Assembly: GCA_012965065.1 (NCBI GenBank)
Contig: DTSX01000112.1
Coordinates: forward strand, 23,883-63,695
Direction of reading: 5' to 3'
Length of the DNA stretch: 39,813 nt
From: Gammaproteobacteria bacterium
GTDB lineage: Bacteria > Pseudomonadota > Gammaproteobacteria > Steroidobacterales > UBA11654
In this document: piece by piece, positions 25,341 through 34,868 of the stretch
How positions within the stretch are numbered: position 1 is the stretch's first letter
How the letters are laid out: every line of letters begins with the position of its first letter
Program-made: the position numbers and the translations under genes
The notes under the pieces: model-generated
Database searches by the model: none
Told to the model about the DNA's origin: nothing
What the model saw: only the letters and a program-made list of their open reading frames with translations

Positions 25341-25910
25341 TTAGCCTCCGGCTTTATTTTCTTGAAACTTCTTTTCTAACATTTTAGCTATGTCATTCGT
25401 GATATCCACAGAAGCCCCTTTGTATAAAGTTCCGCCATTTAAAATGGTATTCTGACTGATTCTTCCTTCATTGATGATCAGATCATAGCTATTGTCTCTG
25501 CCAAACTTCTGAATCAAATTGATAATTTCAACAAAAATTTTATTTGCCTCAATTTGAGTTCTATTATTACGATCTTCTTGGAAGCTTTCGGCCAAATATT
25601 TCAACTCTCTCTGATCAGCGTTAATTTTTAACAGAGTATTCTGGCGTTCGTCATTGCTGAGGGCAAGATTGTCTTGATTCAGTTGATCTTTACTGGCGTT
25701 CAAAGCCGACTCCTTGGACGTAATGTCTCTTACTCTACCCGCGAATTCTTCCTCTATCACTGAGGTCATATCTAGGTATTGGGGAGATTCTTGAACAAGT
25801 TTATTCATGTCTACCACCCCGATCCTTGCTTGCGTTGCTTCCTGAGCGAAAATGGATTGGGCAACAAAAAGCGTGCATATTATTGTCAATACGAAATTTA
25901 GTTTTTTCAT
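25341..25910 (-). CDS. skp: Periplasmic chaperone Skp/OmpH
   Basis: Trimeric jellyfish-shaped chaperone that delivers unfolded outer-membrane proteins to the BAM complex. A signal peptide covers residues 1-22 (basic MKK, hydrophobic core, cleavage after SIFA). ARIGVVDMNKLVQESPQY is the family start of the mature protein, followed by a long charged coiled coil (about 50-125). It has 189 residues. It sits directly downstream of bamA, as in most gammaproteobacteria. Confidence 0.93.
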   Translation of the reverse strand: MKKLNFVLTIICTLFVAQSIFAQEATQARIGVVDMNKLVQESPQYLDMTSVIEEEFAGRVRDITSKESALNASKDQLNQDNLALSNDERQNTLLKINADQRELKYLAESFQEDRNNRTQIEANKIFVEIINLIQKFGRDNSYDLIINEGRISQNTILNGGTLYKGASVDITNDIAKMLEKKFQENKAGG

Positions 25911-25942
25911 AACTGTCCCTTTATCTTAATTAAAACCATTGT

Positions 25943-28336
25943 CTAAAAAGCTCCTCCAATTGTAAATTGGAATCGTTCCGTTTCGTCACCCCAAGAATCA
26001 CCAGTTGTAGGATCGTTATTTAAAGGAAGGGCATAACTGAATCGAAAGAGTCCGAGTGGGGCCAACCATTGTGCAGCCAATCCGACTGATTGTTTCAAAT
26101 TACCCGCATCAAAACCGTAGTCGAGAGGATTGCCAATTTTGTCATAAAAATCCAGTTCGCTGGTCGAAAATACATTGCCAACATCAAAAAATAAACTAAA
26201 CCTTGCCCTTGTTGCCCAATCTTGCGGTAAAGGTAAAATGACTTCCATTTGAGCTGAAATTAGAAGATTTCCTCCGTATGGGTTACCAAAGTTATCTCTT
26301 GGCCCCAAACGATGTTCTTTATAGCCTCTAATGGTATCCGGTCCTCCTGCGAAAAAGTTTTTGTAGGGAGGGACCCCAACAGAATCACCGTAAGCTCCGT
26401 TGTAGGCAATGTCAGCTTTTGCCATAAGTGTTAAATAGTTCACAAATGGAAACGGAACATTAAAATACTGTTTGTAGCTGTAATTAAAACCGTAATATTC
26501 AACCTCACTTCCAGGAATGGCTAGACTCGCCATGAATCTCTGTGTCATTCCTTGATCAGCAAAGATAAAGCGATTTCTCGAATCATAAACCCACCCGACT
26601 ATCGCTTCTGCAACTTTGAACTGTGTTTTACAAAAATTGAAAGCTCCTTCAAAGCAACTGCTGTCTCCATTGCTTCTAACCCACTGAAGGGCTTGACTAG
26701 CGCTATAATCGCCTGCGAGCAATTCAGAACTCATCAAGTTAGAGCCAAAAATAACTCGCTGATACTCGCTCAAGGGATACGAATATTCCAACCCGAGAGA
26801 AAAAGTTTTGGTTGAGAAATCTGAAGAAGATGCAGTGAACTGATTAAAGGATGAATAGGAAAATCTTGCCGTTCTCGCAATTTCATCAAGCCCAGTATAA
26901 GCATTTGTGTGTGAAAAGCTGTAAACGTCTCTGAACTTACTTGAGTTCAGATCCAGTGCAATTCTATTGCCTGTGCCAAAAAAATTAGTATGAACAAAAT
27001 TACCATTTAAAATAAGTTTCTGGTACCCAGAATAGCCTATTCCTCCACCAAATTGGCCCGGCAGTCCCTCTTTGATCGTAAACACCGCATCAACCAGATC
27101 TGTAGTCCCTGCAACTGGAATTGTGTCAAATTCTACGTCCTCAATAAAAGGCAGTCTTTGCAATCTAATTTTTGATCGTTCCAACCTGCTCTTTGACATA
27201 TACCCCCCTTCCATTTGCCTTAACTCACGTCTTAATACTTCGTCATTTATAGAAGTTGTATCAGAAAAGCTCACCCGCCGAACATAGACCCTACTTTTGG
27301 GTTGGATATAAAAAACTATCTTTGCTTCCATGTTTTCATCATCCAGTTCTGGAATCGCCTGTACTTCTGCAAATGAATAACCATCTTCTCCAAGTCTATA
27401 TTTGATTAACTCTGTAGCTTGCGTCAGCAGTCCCTGAGAAAATATTTGTCCCGGTTGTGCCAAAACCAGTCTCTGTATATCTTCTTTGGGTACAACAAAT
27501 TCACCAGTCAGCTTGACGTCTGATAATCGATAAACATCTCCCTCAGAAATATTAACGGTGACAAATATTCCAGTCTTGTCCGGTGAGATAGCTACCTGAG
27601 CGGAGTCTATCGTAAAATTAGCATAACCTCTGTCCAAATAAAAGGACTCAAGGGTTTCCAAATCACCTTGCAAATCTTCCCTTGAATATCGATCATCTTG
27701 TTGAATAAATGACAACCAATTGGGCATTTGTAACTTCAACTGATCTAAAAGATCTTCATCATTGAAAACATTGTTTCCCACAATATTTATCTGCCTAATT
27801 TGAGCACGATCACCTTCTTTAACATCGATTTTTATCCTAACAGTATTCCCAGGTAAATCTTCCACATCGGTTTCAATTTGAGCACTGTATTTACCGAAAC
27901 TAAAATATTGATCTATCAGTGATCTTTCAATTTCATCCAAAACTGAAGGGTCGTACGTTCGACCGATTCTAAAACCTATATTATTTAAGGATTCTTCTAG
28001 ATCTTCGGTTTTAATATCCTTATTTCCATCAATGCTTATATTTCCTATGGACGGCCTTTCCAGTACCGAAATAATAAGAATGTCATCAGAGGGGTCTTTT
28101 CTAAACTCGATATTCCTAAAAAAACCACTGGAATACACCGCTCTTATGGATTCCTTAATTTTAATCTCATCAAGAGTATCTCCAATGTTTATTGGGAGAT
28201 AATTTAATAAAGCGCCTTCAGAAATTTTCTGCAACCCTTCGATTCTTATGTCTTTGACGGCAAAGGGTTCTTCAGCCTGAACTGAAAAAATACAAAGAAC
28301 AGCGAATGCAACTATTGTTAATCTGAATTTCATCAT
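25943..28336 (-). CDS. bamA: Outer membrane protein assembly factor BamA
   Basis: Omp85-family core of the BAM complex that inserts beta-barrels in the outer membrane. Signal peptide about 1-21 (cleavage after SVQA). Five POTRA domains follow (about 24-420), beginning FAVKDIRIEGLQKISEGALL, then a 16-strand barrel containing the VRGY/F-like motif IRGYKEHRLGPRD. The chain ends FQFTIGGAF with the terminal aromatic recognition residue. Length 797 (E. coli 810). It follows rseP by 12 bases. Confidence 0.97.
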   Translation of the reverse strand: MMKFRLTIVAFAVLCIFSVQAEEPFAVKDIRIEGLQKISEGALLNYLPINIGDTLDEIKIKESIRAVYSSGFFRNIEFRKDPSDDILIISVLERPSIGNISIDGNKDIKTEDLEESLNNIGFRIGRTYDPSVLDEIERSLIDQYFSFGKYSAQIETDVEDLPGNTVRIKIDVKEGDRAQIRQINIVGNNVFNDEDLLDQLKLQMPNWLSFIQQDDRYSREDLQGDLETLESFYLDRGYANFTIDSAQVAISPDKTGIFVTVNISEGDVYRLSDVKLTGEFVVPKEDIQRLVLAQPGQIFSQGLLTQATELIKYRLGEDGYSFAEVQAIPELDDENMEAKIVFYIQPKSRVYVRRVSFSDTTSINDEVLRRELRQMEGGYMSKSRLERSKIRLQRLPFIEDVEFDTIPVAGTTDLVDAVFTIKEGLPGQFGGGIGYSGYQKLILNGNFVHTNFFGTGNRIALDLNSSKFRDVYSFSHTNAYTGLDEIARTARFSYSSFNQFTASSSDFSTKTFSLGLEYSYPLSEYQRVIFGSNLMSSELLAGDYSASQALQWVRSNGDSSCFEGAFNFCKTQFKVAEAIVGWVYDSRNRFIFADQGMTQRFMASLAIPGSEVEYYGFNYSYKQYFNVPFPFVNYLTLMAKADIAYNGAYGDSVGVPPYKNFFAGGPDTIRGYKEHRLGPRDNFGNPYGGNLLISAQMEVILPLPQDWATRARFSLFFDVGNVFSTSELDFYDKIGNPLDYGFDAGNLKQSVGLAAQWLAPLGLFRFSYALPLNNDPTTGDSWGDETERFQFTIGGAF

Positions 28337-28348
28337 GTGGTTAAAAAG

Positions 28349-29713
28349 TTACCAACCAAATATTCTGATCAAATCATTGTACAACGCAAATATCATTAAG
28401 AATAATAGTGCGCCTATTCCGAATTGTTGAAAAATAATTTGTACTTTTTCTGGCAAGGGTCTGCCAATCAATTTTTCTATTAGCACAAATACAATTTGTC
28501 CCCCATCAAGAATTGGTAAAGGGAATAGATTGAGTATGCCTAAACTAATACTGATAATCGCCATAAAAGACAAAGTTGCAATAAGTCCTCTTTTTGCAAC
28601 CGTTCCTGCATCTTTAGCTATGCCTACTGGCCCACTTAGATTTTTCCCTGAAATTTGACCACGGACCATCTTGCCAAACATATTTAAGGTTAGGACAATC
28701 ATTTGATTTGTTTCATTGATTGCCATGGTTAAGCTTTTGGGAAAACGGTATTTTTGAATTGTCTGGTACTTCTTTACTTGATCTTCGTCAATTCGTGCTC
28801 TAAGTCCTATAAAACCTTGGTTTTCGTTATCGGCCTGGGCACCAAGAAATACAGTTTTCTGGTATATCCGATCCAGTCTCTTTATCTCCACCTCAACATT
28901 TTGGTTGGGCTTAGCAATAATGACTTCAGTAAACTGGCTCCAGTTTTTTATGTCAACATCATCAACTTTTAGAATCACATCTTCTGGTAAAAGGCCTGCC
29001 TTGTCAGCGGGTCCATCTGGAATTACTGCTTCTATAGTAGGCTTGATTGTTGGAATAAAAGGTTTAAATCCCAAACCAGGCATTAATGCATTTGGTGCAG
29101 TGAGCTCCTTGGTTCTTCCAGTAACATCCAGTGTTGCATGCTTCAGATTGCCAAATTTGTCTGTTGCGGTGATTTTGATTTGTTCGTCGTCTAAAATCTC
29201 GCCAAGAATTGAAATCAAAGAAGCTTGCCAAGTTTGAACCTCTTTTCCACCCACATTAATAATTTGGTCTCCAGATCTGAGGTTGTTCTGCCAAGCAATA
29301 GATCCCGATTCAATTTCCCCTATAATCGGAGCCACACCTGGAACTCCAACAGAAAACATTGTCATATAAGCAATAATTGCAAAGAGAAAATTAGCAAAAG
29401 GGCCAGCTAGTAAGATAAAAATTCTTTTGGTGGCTGATTGATTATTGAAGGCTCGGTGTTTTTCATTTTCGTCGACCTCTTCACTCCTCTCATCCAACAA
29501 TTGGACATAGCCACCTAGGGGGATGGCGGATAAACAATACTCTGTCTGATCTAAACCAGTTCTCTTACTCCAAAGCACCTTGCCAAAACCGATGGAGTAT
29601 CTCAAAACTTTGACATTGCAAAGTTTTGCTATCAGCAAATGTCCATATTCATGGATGGCGACGAGTACGCCAACCAAGATTACGAATGCAACAATTGAAA
29701 ATAAAAAATCCAT
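28349..29713 (-). CDS. rseP: Site-2 intramembrane zinc metalloprotease RseP
   Basis: Cuts membrane-anchored proteins such as anti-sigma-E factor RseA within the membrane. The zinc motif HEYGH is at 21-25 in the first helix. Two PDZ domains follow (about 110-190 and 200-280), and the third metal ligand lies in LFPLPILDGGQIV near the C-terminus. 454 residues (E. coli 450). The gene upstream would usually be dxr or cdsA; here an 89-base spacer separates it from cdsA. Confidence 0.97.
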   Translation of the reverse strand: MDFLFSIVAFVILVGVLVAIHEYGHLLIAKLCNVKVLRYSIGFGKVLWSKRTGLDQTEYCLSAIPLGGYVQLLDERSEEVDENEKHRAFNNQSATKRIFILLAGPFANFLFAIIAYMTMFSVGVPGVAPIIGEIESGSIAWQNNLRSGDQIINVGGKEVQTWQASLISILGEILDDEQIKITATDKFGNLKHATLDVTGRTKELTAPNALMPGLGFKPFIPTIKPTIEAVIPDGPADKAGLLPEDVILKVDDVDIKNWSQFTEVIIAKPNQNVEVEIKRLDRIYQKTVFLGAQADNENQGFIGLRARIDEDQVKKYQTIQKYRFPKSLTMAINETNQMIVLTLNMFGKMVRGQISGKNLSGPVGIAKDAGTVAKRGLIATLSFMAIISISLGILNLFPLPILDGGQIVFVLIEKLIGRPLPEKVQIIFQQFGIGALLFLMIFALYNDLIRIFGW

Positions 29714-29802
29714 ATAGTAATTATCAGCAAAGATTATGAAGGAATTATAGAGAATCAGTTCAGCAAAGGAAGTAATAAGATGTGAAAATTTACATTTCAG
29801 CC
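29714..29802 (-). promoter_or_regulatory. cdsA-rseP spacer with possible promoter
   Basis: No coding frame is seen. On the minus strand a TATAAT (complement of 29744-29749) lies 30 bases before the rseP ATG, but no good -35 is present 16-18 bases upstream. This is one of the places where dxr usually sits. Confidence 0.3.
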
Positions 29803-30633
29803 CTAAAACCCAATAAGAGCAAGAGTCGAACCCAGTTCATTAATTCTGAAGGATAAAAATGTAAGCAAAGGAAGGGCCGCTATTGTTCCGTCTAATAGAT
29901 CGATGAAACCTCCATGCCCAGGAATTAAATTACTGGAATCCTTAATGCCTTTATTGCGTTTTAACAAGCTGAAAAATACATCTCCTAAAACAGATATGAG
30001 TGCTACCAGGAATCCAAGATATAAAAACTCCAACAGCCTATCCTGTAAACCATAAAATAAAGCGATTAAGCATGAGAATAGGGAGGCTATTAAAACACCT
30101 CCAATAAAACCTTCAATGGTTTTGCCTGGGCTGATGTTAGGTAATAAAGAGGTTTTTCCCATCGTCCTTCCTACAAAAAAAGCTGCTGAATCGGCAATTG
30201 ATACAACAATGACCACGTATAAAAAAATTCCTGGATTCATGACCATAAAAAACAAAGATGCAACAAATGGTAGGAGGATAAAATATCCAAAAATAAAGAT
30301 TAAGAAGTCATTGATATTCTTCTTTTTGTAGGTTAATACTTGGAATAATATGAATAACCATAGTAAACACAAAAACCAAAACAAATAGTTGCTTGTTTTC
30401 TCTAGGTATCCAGTAAAAAAAAGCATTTCTAAAAGACCACCAATAACCAGTATCGGAAAAAAAATCCGGATGAATCTTGATTTGAATAATCTCGAATATT
30501 CCCAAAGGATAATTAGGGAAATAAATCCAATAGCAGTAGCTTTTATGGGAATTGTTGTCGCAGGATGAATTAAGACCACTAGTATTAAAATGAGAACTGC
30601 TGCCGAACAGATTCTCTGAGTAAGGTTATTCAT
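29803..30633 (-). CDS. cdsA: Phosphatidate cytidylyltransferase
   Basis: Makes CDP-diacylglycerol, precursor of all phospholipids. The 276-residue protein is very hydrophobic (about seven or eight helices). It carries the family signature near the C-terminus, LGDVFFSLLKRNKGIKDSSN followed by LIPGHGGFIDLLDG, with the metal-binding aspartates. It lies 9 bases after uppS. Confidence 0.95.
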   Translation of the reverse strand: MNNLTQRICSAAVLILILVVLIHPATTIPIKATAIGFISLIILWEYSRLFKSRFIRIFFPILVIGGLLEMLFFTGYLEKTSNYLFWFLCLLWLFILFQVLTYKKKNINDFLIFIFGYFILLPFVASLFFMVMNPGIFLYVVIVVSIADSAAFFVGRTMGKTSLLPNISPGKTIEGFIGGVLIASLFSCLIALFYGLQDRLLEFLYLGFLVALISVLGDVFFSLLKRNKGIKDSSNLIPGHGGFIDLLDGTIAALPLLTFLSFRINELGSTLALIGF

Positions 30634-30642
30634 TGTAAAGAT

Positions 30643-31407
30643 TTAGGCTTTTTTCAACTCTGTTTCCTTTTCAACAGAACCAAAACGTCTTTCTGATTGT
30701 GAATAACTTTCTAAAATTTCAAAAAATTCCTGATCTTCAAAACTAGGCCAGAGTGTTTCAGTAAAATGGATTTCACTGTACGCCATTTCCCAAAGCATAA
30801 AATTACTCACTCTGGTTTCACCTGATGTTCTAATTATTAAATCGAGATCAGGCAGATCTGAGAAAGAAAGACGGTTGGATAAAGTTAATTCGTCTATTTG
30901 ATTTTTATTAATTCTGCCATCATCTACATCATCAATAATCTTCAATATACCTTTTACAATATCCTGTCTTGAGCCATATGCTAGTGCTAGAGTGAGTTTT
31001 AAACCAGTATTTTCTGAGGTAATTGCCTCCATTTGTTCCAATTTTCTAATTAAACTTTTAGGAAGCATGTCTTTACTGCCTACCTGTTTAAAACGAACAT
31101 TATTCTCAATTAAAAGTCCGGTGTATTTTTTGATGGTTCGCTCAAACAGTCTCATCAGACCATTGATTTCCTTAGCGGGTCTTTTCCAGTTTTCTGAACT
31201 AAAGGCATATAAAGTAAGTGCTTCAATTTCTAACCTAACCGAGTTTTCAACAATCTCTTTGGCCTTCAGAACGCCTGCCTCATGGCCGAAGATTCTTCTT
31301 TTACCTCTTAGCTTAGCCCACCGACCATTGCCATCCATAATAATGCCCAGATGCCTTGGTAAATTAATAATTTGCGGGATTTTTTTGTCTGCGTGAAGTT
31401 TCTTCAT
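30643..31407 (-). CDS. uppS: Undecaprenyl pyrophosphate synthase
   Basis: Cis-prenyltransferase that elongates farnesyl diphosphate to the C55 carrier of peptidoglycan and LPS units. MDGNGRWAKLRGKRRIFGHE contains catalytic D25; TLYAFSSENWKRP and the C-terminal DLDLIIRTSGETRVSNFMLW are diagnostic. 254 residues (E. coli 253). It starts 3 bases after frr, so no dxr lies at that junction either. Confidence 0.97.
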   Translation of the reverse strand: MKKLHADKKIPQIINLPRHLGIIMDGNGRWAKLRGKRRIFGHEAGVLKAKEIVENSVRLEIEALTLYAFSSENWKRPAKEINGLMRLFERTIKKYTGLLIENNVRFKQVGSKDMLPKSLIRKLEQMEAITSENTGLKLTLALAYGSRQDIVKGILKIIDDVDDGRINKNQIDELTLSNRLSFSDLPDLDLIIRTSGETRVSNFMLWEMAYSEIHFTETLWPSFEDQEFFEILESYSQSERRFGSVEKETELKKA

Positions 31408-31410
31408 AAC

Positions 31411-31968
31411 TTAGAAGCTCATCAATTCTTTTTGTTTTTCTTCACTTAGTGATTCTACGTTTTTGATCATATCATCAGTTATAGTTTGGATGTCTCCTTG
31501 CCCTTTATGAAAATGATCTTCTGATATCATTTTTTCTTTGAAGAAATCCTTAAGGTCTTGAATAGAGTCCCTTCGAATATTTCGAATGGAAACCTTTGCT
31601 ATTTCCTCTTCATGACTTACCTGTTTGGTTAGTTCAATTCTTCGTTCCTCGGTTAAATGAGGCAGTGGAATTCTAATAATGCTTCCACTTGTTATTGGGT
31701 TTAAGCCAAGATTTGCCTTAACTATGGCCAGTTCGATCTCTGGGATAAATTTTTGTTCCCAAGGTGAAATGGCCAGTGTTTGTGCATCTTCTACAGTGAT
31801 GTTTGCCAATTGCTGTATCGGCGTTGCGTTCCCATAGTACTCAATATGAACACTGTCTAGAATATCCGGAGTTGCTCTACCGGTCCTTATTTTTCTGAGA
31901 TTGGATGAAAAAACGTTGATTGACTTTTGCATCCTCTGGCTTGTCTCTTGGTTGATTTCATCTAACAT
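31411..31968 (-). CDS. frr: Ribosome recycling factor
   Basis: Splits post-termination ribosomes together with EF-G. The sequence SNLRKIRTGRATPDILD near the N-terminus and the three-helix bundle plus small domain layout are typical. The frame reaches a TTG at 31977, but the ATG at 31968 has GGGA about 10 bases upstream and gives 185 residues, the same as E. coli. It follows pyrH by 18 bases. Confidence 0.96.
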   Translation of the reverse strand: MLDEINQETSQRMQKSINVFSSNLRKIRTGRATPDILDSVHIEYYGNATPIQQLANITVEDAQTLAISPWEQKFIPEIELAIVKANLGLNPITSGSIIRIPLPHLTEERRIELTKQVSHEEEIAKVSIRNIRRDSIQDLKDFFKEKMISEDHFHKGQGDIQTITDDMIKNVESLSEEKQKELMSF

Positions 31969-31986
31969 TGACTTCAAATCCCTTAT

Positions 31987-32709
31987 TCATGATATTAATG
32001 TCCCAATGTTCTTACCCTTAACAATATCAAATAATGCATTGGGTATATTCATATCATAAACCCTAACAGGAAGATTGTTATCCCTACACATAACAATGGA
32101 AGTAGTGTCCATTACACTGAGTTTTTTGGAAATAAATTCATCGTAGGAAATGGATTCAAAATGCAATGCATCATCATTTTGCAAGGGATCTTGTGAGAAC
32201 ACCCCATTAACCCTGGTTGCTTTAATCAAAAGATCAGCCTCCATTTCAACAGCTCTCAAGGAGGCAGCAGAATCAGTTGTAAAATATGGATTTCCAGTGC
32301 CTGCAGCAAAAATTGTAACTCTGCCTTTTTCCAAATGTCTGATCGCTCTTCTTCGAATGTAGTCTTCACATACCTCATTGACTTTTAAAGCAGACATAAC
32401 TCTGGCCACCAGACCTTGTCGCTCCAAGGCATCTTGAAGGGCAAGAGCATTGATGATTGTGGCTAACATACCCATTTGATCTCCTGTGACTCTATCAATA
32501 CCTGATTGAGCTAGACCTTCGCCTCTAAATATGTTGCCACCGCCAATGACAATGCCTGTTTGAACACCAGCATCAACGATGGATTTAATTTCTTCTGCCA
32601 GATAAATCAGCACATCAGGATCAACACCAAACGGTTTTTTACCTAAAAGCGCTTCTCCACTCAGTTTTAAAAGTATTCTGTTTATCTTTTTACTTACCAC
32701 ATCAAACAC
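31987..32709 (-). CDS. pyrH: Uridylate kinase
   Basis: Phosphorylates UMP to UDP; amino acid kinase fold. RILLKLSGEALLG is the nucleotide-binding start, with GIVIGGGNIFRGEGLA, a DQMGMLATIINALALQDALE segment and a TGNPYFTTDSAASLRA loop. 240 residues (E. coli 241). The start is GTG at 32709, supported by AGGA 8 bases upstream. It follows tsf by 42 bases. Confidence 0.96.
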   Translation of the reverse strand: MFDVVSKKINRILLKLSGEALLGKKPFGVDPDVLIYLAEEIKSIVDAGVQTGIVIGGGNIFRGEGLAQSGIDRVTGDQMGMLATIINALALQDALERQGLVARVMSALKVNEVCEDYIRRRAIRHLEKGRVTIFAAGTGNPYFTTDSAASLRAVEMEADLLIKATRVNGVFSQDPLQNDDALHFESISYDEFISKKLSVMDTTSIVMCRDNNLPVRVYDMNIPNALFDIVKGKNIGTLIS

Positions 32710-32751
32710 TTAAAGATCCTGCGATTACAGGTCAAGACAGGGAACAGAGTA

Positions 32752-33633
32752 TCATTCACTTGCATCGACTTGTGCCTTGACTTCCTCTGCAAAATTTTTC
32801 TCTTCCTTCTCTATTCCATCACCAACTTCATATCTTACAAAAAGATTTACATTTGCATTCGATTTTTTTAACAATTGAGAAACCTTTAAATCTGAGTCCT
32901 TTATGTATTCTTGGCCAAGTAATGTTATTTCATTCAGTCGTTTATTTAACTTACCTGTGACTATTTTCTCCAGAATCTCCTGAGGTTTTCCTTCTTTTTC
33001 AGCTTGCAGCCTAAGGATCCTTGACTCCGTTTCTATCATTTCATCTGGAATCTCTCCTTGGTCAATATATTCCGGTTTTAAGGCAGCAATTTGCATAGCC
33101 AAATCCTTTGCTAGTCCGGTATTATCTATATCTAAATCAACTAAGGCTGCTATTTTTCTTCCATGTATGTAAGTTCCCAAGGTACCGTCAAAAAAAATTC
33201 TTCTGAACCTCCTGATACTGATGTTCTCACCTAATTTAGCAACAACAAATATCCGGTATTCCTCAACATTATTGAAGCCTTCGATGGCGGCATCCATGAG
33301 TTCTTTGATGGTTTCAATATTTGTGCTCAGCAACAATTTGGAGATTGTATCCGTGAATTCAATGAAATAATCATCTTTGGCAGCGAAATCAGTCTCACAA
33401 TTGACTTCCAAGATAATTGCAAGATGCTTGGGTTCGTTAACTTCTATAGAGACCATCCCTTGGGCGGCAATTCTAGCTGATTTGCTATCTGCTTGGCTTT
33501 TCCCTTTCTCTTTTAACAAGAGCTTTGCCTTTGCAAAATCACCATGAGATTCCAACAAAGCTTTCTTGCAATCCATCATGCCAGCATTTGTGAGGTCCCT
33601 AAGTTCTTTTACATCAGCTGCCGAGATTTTCAT
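32752..33633 (-). CDS. tsf: Elongation factor Ts
   Basis: Guanine nucleotide exchange factor for EF-Tu. LRDLTNAGMMDCKKALLES is the N-terminal UBA-like domain, and CETDFAAKDDYF holds the TDF exchange motif. 293 residues (E. coli 283). It follows rpsB by 17 bases, the universal rpsB-tsf pair. Confidence 0.97.
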   Translation of the reverse strand: MKISAADVKELRDLTNAGMMDCKKALLESHGDFAKAKLLLKEKGKSQADSKSARIAAQGMVSIEVNEPKHLAIILEVNCETDFAAKDDYFIEFTDTISKLLLSTNIETIKELMDAAIEGFNNVEEYRIFVVAKLGENISIRRFRRIFFDGTLGTYIHGRKIAALVDLDIDNTGLAKDLAMQIAALKPEYIDQGEIPDEMIETESRILRLQAEKEGKPQEILEKIVTGKLNKRLNEITLLGQEYIKDSDLKVSQLLKKSNANVNLFVRYEVGDGIEKEEKNFAEEVKAQVDASE

Positions 33634-33650
33634 CTAGAAACCCCTCTCAA

Positions 33651-34694
33651 TTAAGATTTCTCCTGATCACTTTCAACCCCAGATTCTTTAGACTGATCAA
33701 GATCTTGTTCATCTTTGGACTCATCGTCACTTGGTACCTCAACAGCAGTTGATTCTGCAGATGACGGTTGTGATTCTTCCTGTGAAAGTTCTTCTTGCTT
33801 GTCTACAGAAGGTTCCTTCGGTTCACTTGTAAGATTAATTTTTTTATTTTCTTTCGCAGTTGCAAGGTCGCTGTTATCTTCTGGTTTCTGATTTTCAGGT
33901 TCTTTTTGTTCAACCACGGTGATCTTTCTCTTGCGTCTAATTCTTTTGTTGGAAATTTTTCCTTTAGCATCAACTTCAACAAAGTCATCCTCTATGTCAT
34001 CCAAAAGAGGAACGGATTTTTTACCTTTTAAAAATGCTTTTACAATTGTTGTTGTGATCAGCTTAGCAGTACTTCTTGAATCGTCATTGGATGGAATAAT
34101 ATAGTCAATATCCTCCGGCGAAGAGTTGGAATCGACAATGCTTATGATTGGTATCGCCAATGCCTTGGCTTCCTGAACGGCATTTCTCTCATAATTCACA
34201 TCAATGATGAAAATTGCGTCTGGTAATTTCTTCATATTTCTTATACCGCCTAAGCCTCTGTCTAACTTTTCATAGTCTCTCCTCAAGGTAAGTATTTCTT
34301 TTTTACTTAAATTTTCCGTATTTTCAGCCTTCAATGATTGTTCCAGATCTTCAAGTTTCTTTATTGATTTTGATATGGTTTCATTATTAGTCAGCGTACC
34401 CCCTAACCACCTGTTTGAAACGTAGGGCATATTGCAGTCCAAACCTGCATCTTTAATCTCATTCTTAACTGCAGGTTTGGTGCCAACAAATAAGATAGTC
34501 CCTGATTCTGCCCCGATATTTTCAACAAAGGCACAGGCTTCAGAGAACAGAGGCATGGTTTTTTCTAGGTTAATGATGTGAATCCCGTTGCGCTTACCAT
34601 AAATATATGGAGCCATTTTTGGATTCCAATACCTCGTTTTGTGACCGAAGTGGGCGCCAGCTTCAAGCATCTGGCGTAACGTAATATTTTCCAT
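33651..34694 (-). CDS. rpsB: Ribosomal protein S2 with long charged C-terminal extension
   Basis: Small-subunit protein S2. Residues 1-225 are a normal S2 core (EAGAHFGHKTRYWNPKM near the start, LFVGTKPAV, RWLGGTLTN, and SIVDSNSSPEDIDYIIPSND). E. coli S2 ends at 241 residues; this one has 347. The extra part has a basic patch KRIRRKRK (250-257) and then about 85 residues rich in Glu, Asp, Ser and Gln with no predicted fold. The start is firm: AAAGGA precedes the ATG. First gene of the long operon. Confidence 0.97.
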   Translation of the reverse strand: MENITLRQMLEAGAHFGHKTRYWNPKMAPYIYGKRNGIHIINLEKTMPLFSEACAFVENIGAESGTILFVGTKPAVKNEIKDAGLDCNMPYVSNRWLGGTLTNNETISKSIKKLEDLEQSLKAENTENLSKKEILTLRRDYEKLDRGLGGIRNMKKLPDAIFIIDVNYERNAVQEAKALAIPIISIVDSNSSPEDIDYIIPSNDDSRSTAKLITTTIVKAFLKGKKSVPLLDDIEDDFVEVDAKGKISNKRIRRKRKITVVEQKEPENQKPEDNSDLATAKENKKINLTSEPKEPSVDKQEELSQEESQPSSAESTAVEVPSDDESKDEQDLDQSKESGVESDQEKS

Positions 34695-34868
34695 TTTTTT
34701 CCTTTTTGGGTTTAAACTCCCATAAATCCCATATGAAACTTTCCAAAATTACTCGTAAGCACCCATCATATGTGTCGATTTATGTTCGAATTTTGTGCAA
34801 AATTGCCGAGGTTTTATAACATAATAATTCTAAAGCGACAATAAGACTGACAAAAAAACTTATCTCCT
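34695..34868. promoter_or_regulatory. Divergent rpsB/map promoter region and rpsB leader
   Basis: For map, a plus-strand promoter TTGTGC (34793-34798), 16 bases, TATAAC (34815-34820) is plausible. For rpsB a minus-strand TATGAT (complement of 34765-34770) is the best -10. The rpsB leader contains TGGG and CCCA flanking AGTTTAAA just before the Shine-Dalgarno; gammaproteobacterial rpsB leaders are known to bind S2 for autoregulation, but I cannot confirm the fold by eye. Confidence 0.4.

Noticed and set aside
34733..34819. 28-codon plus-strand ORF beginning MKLSKITRKH in the rpsB-map gap
   Set aside because: No Shine-Dalgarno, it overlaps the likely map promoter, and there is no coupling to a neighbour; probably chance.
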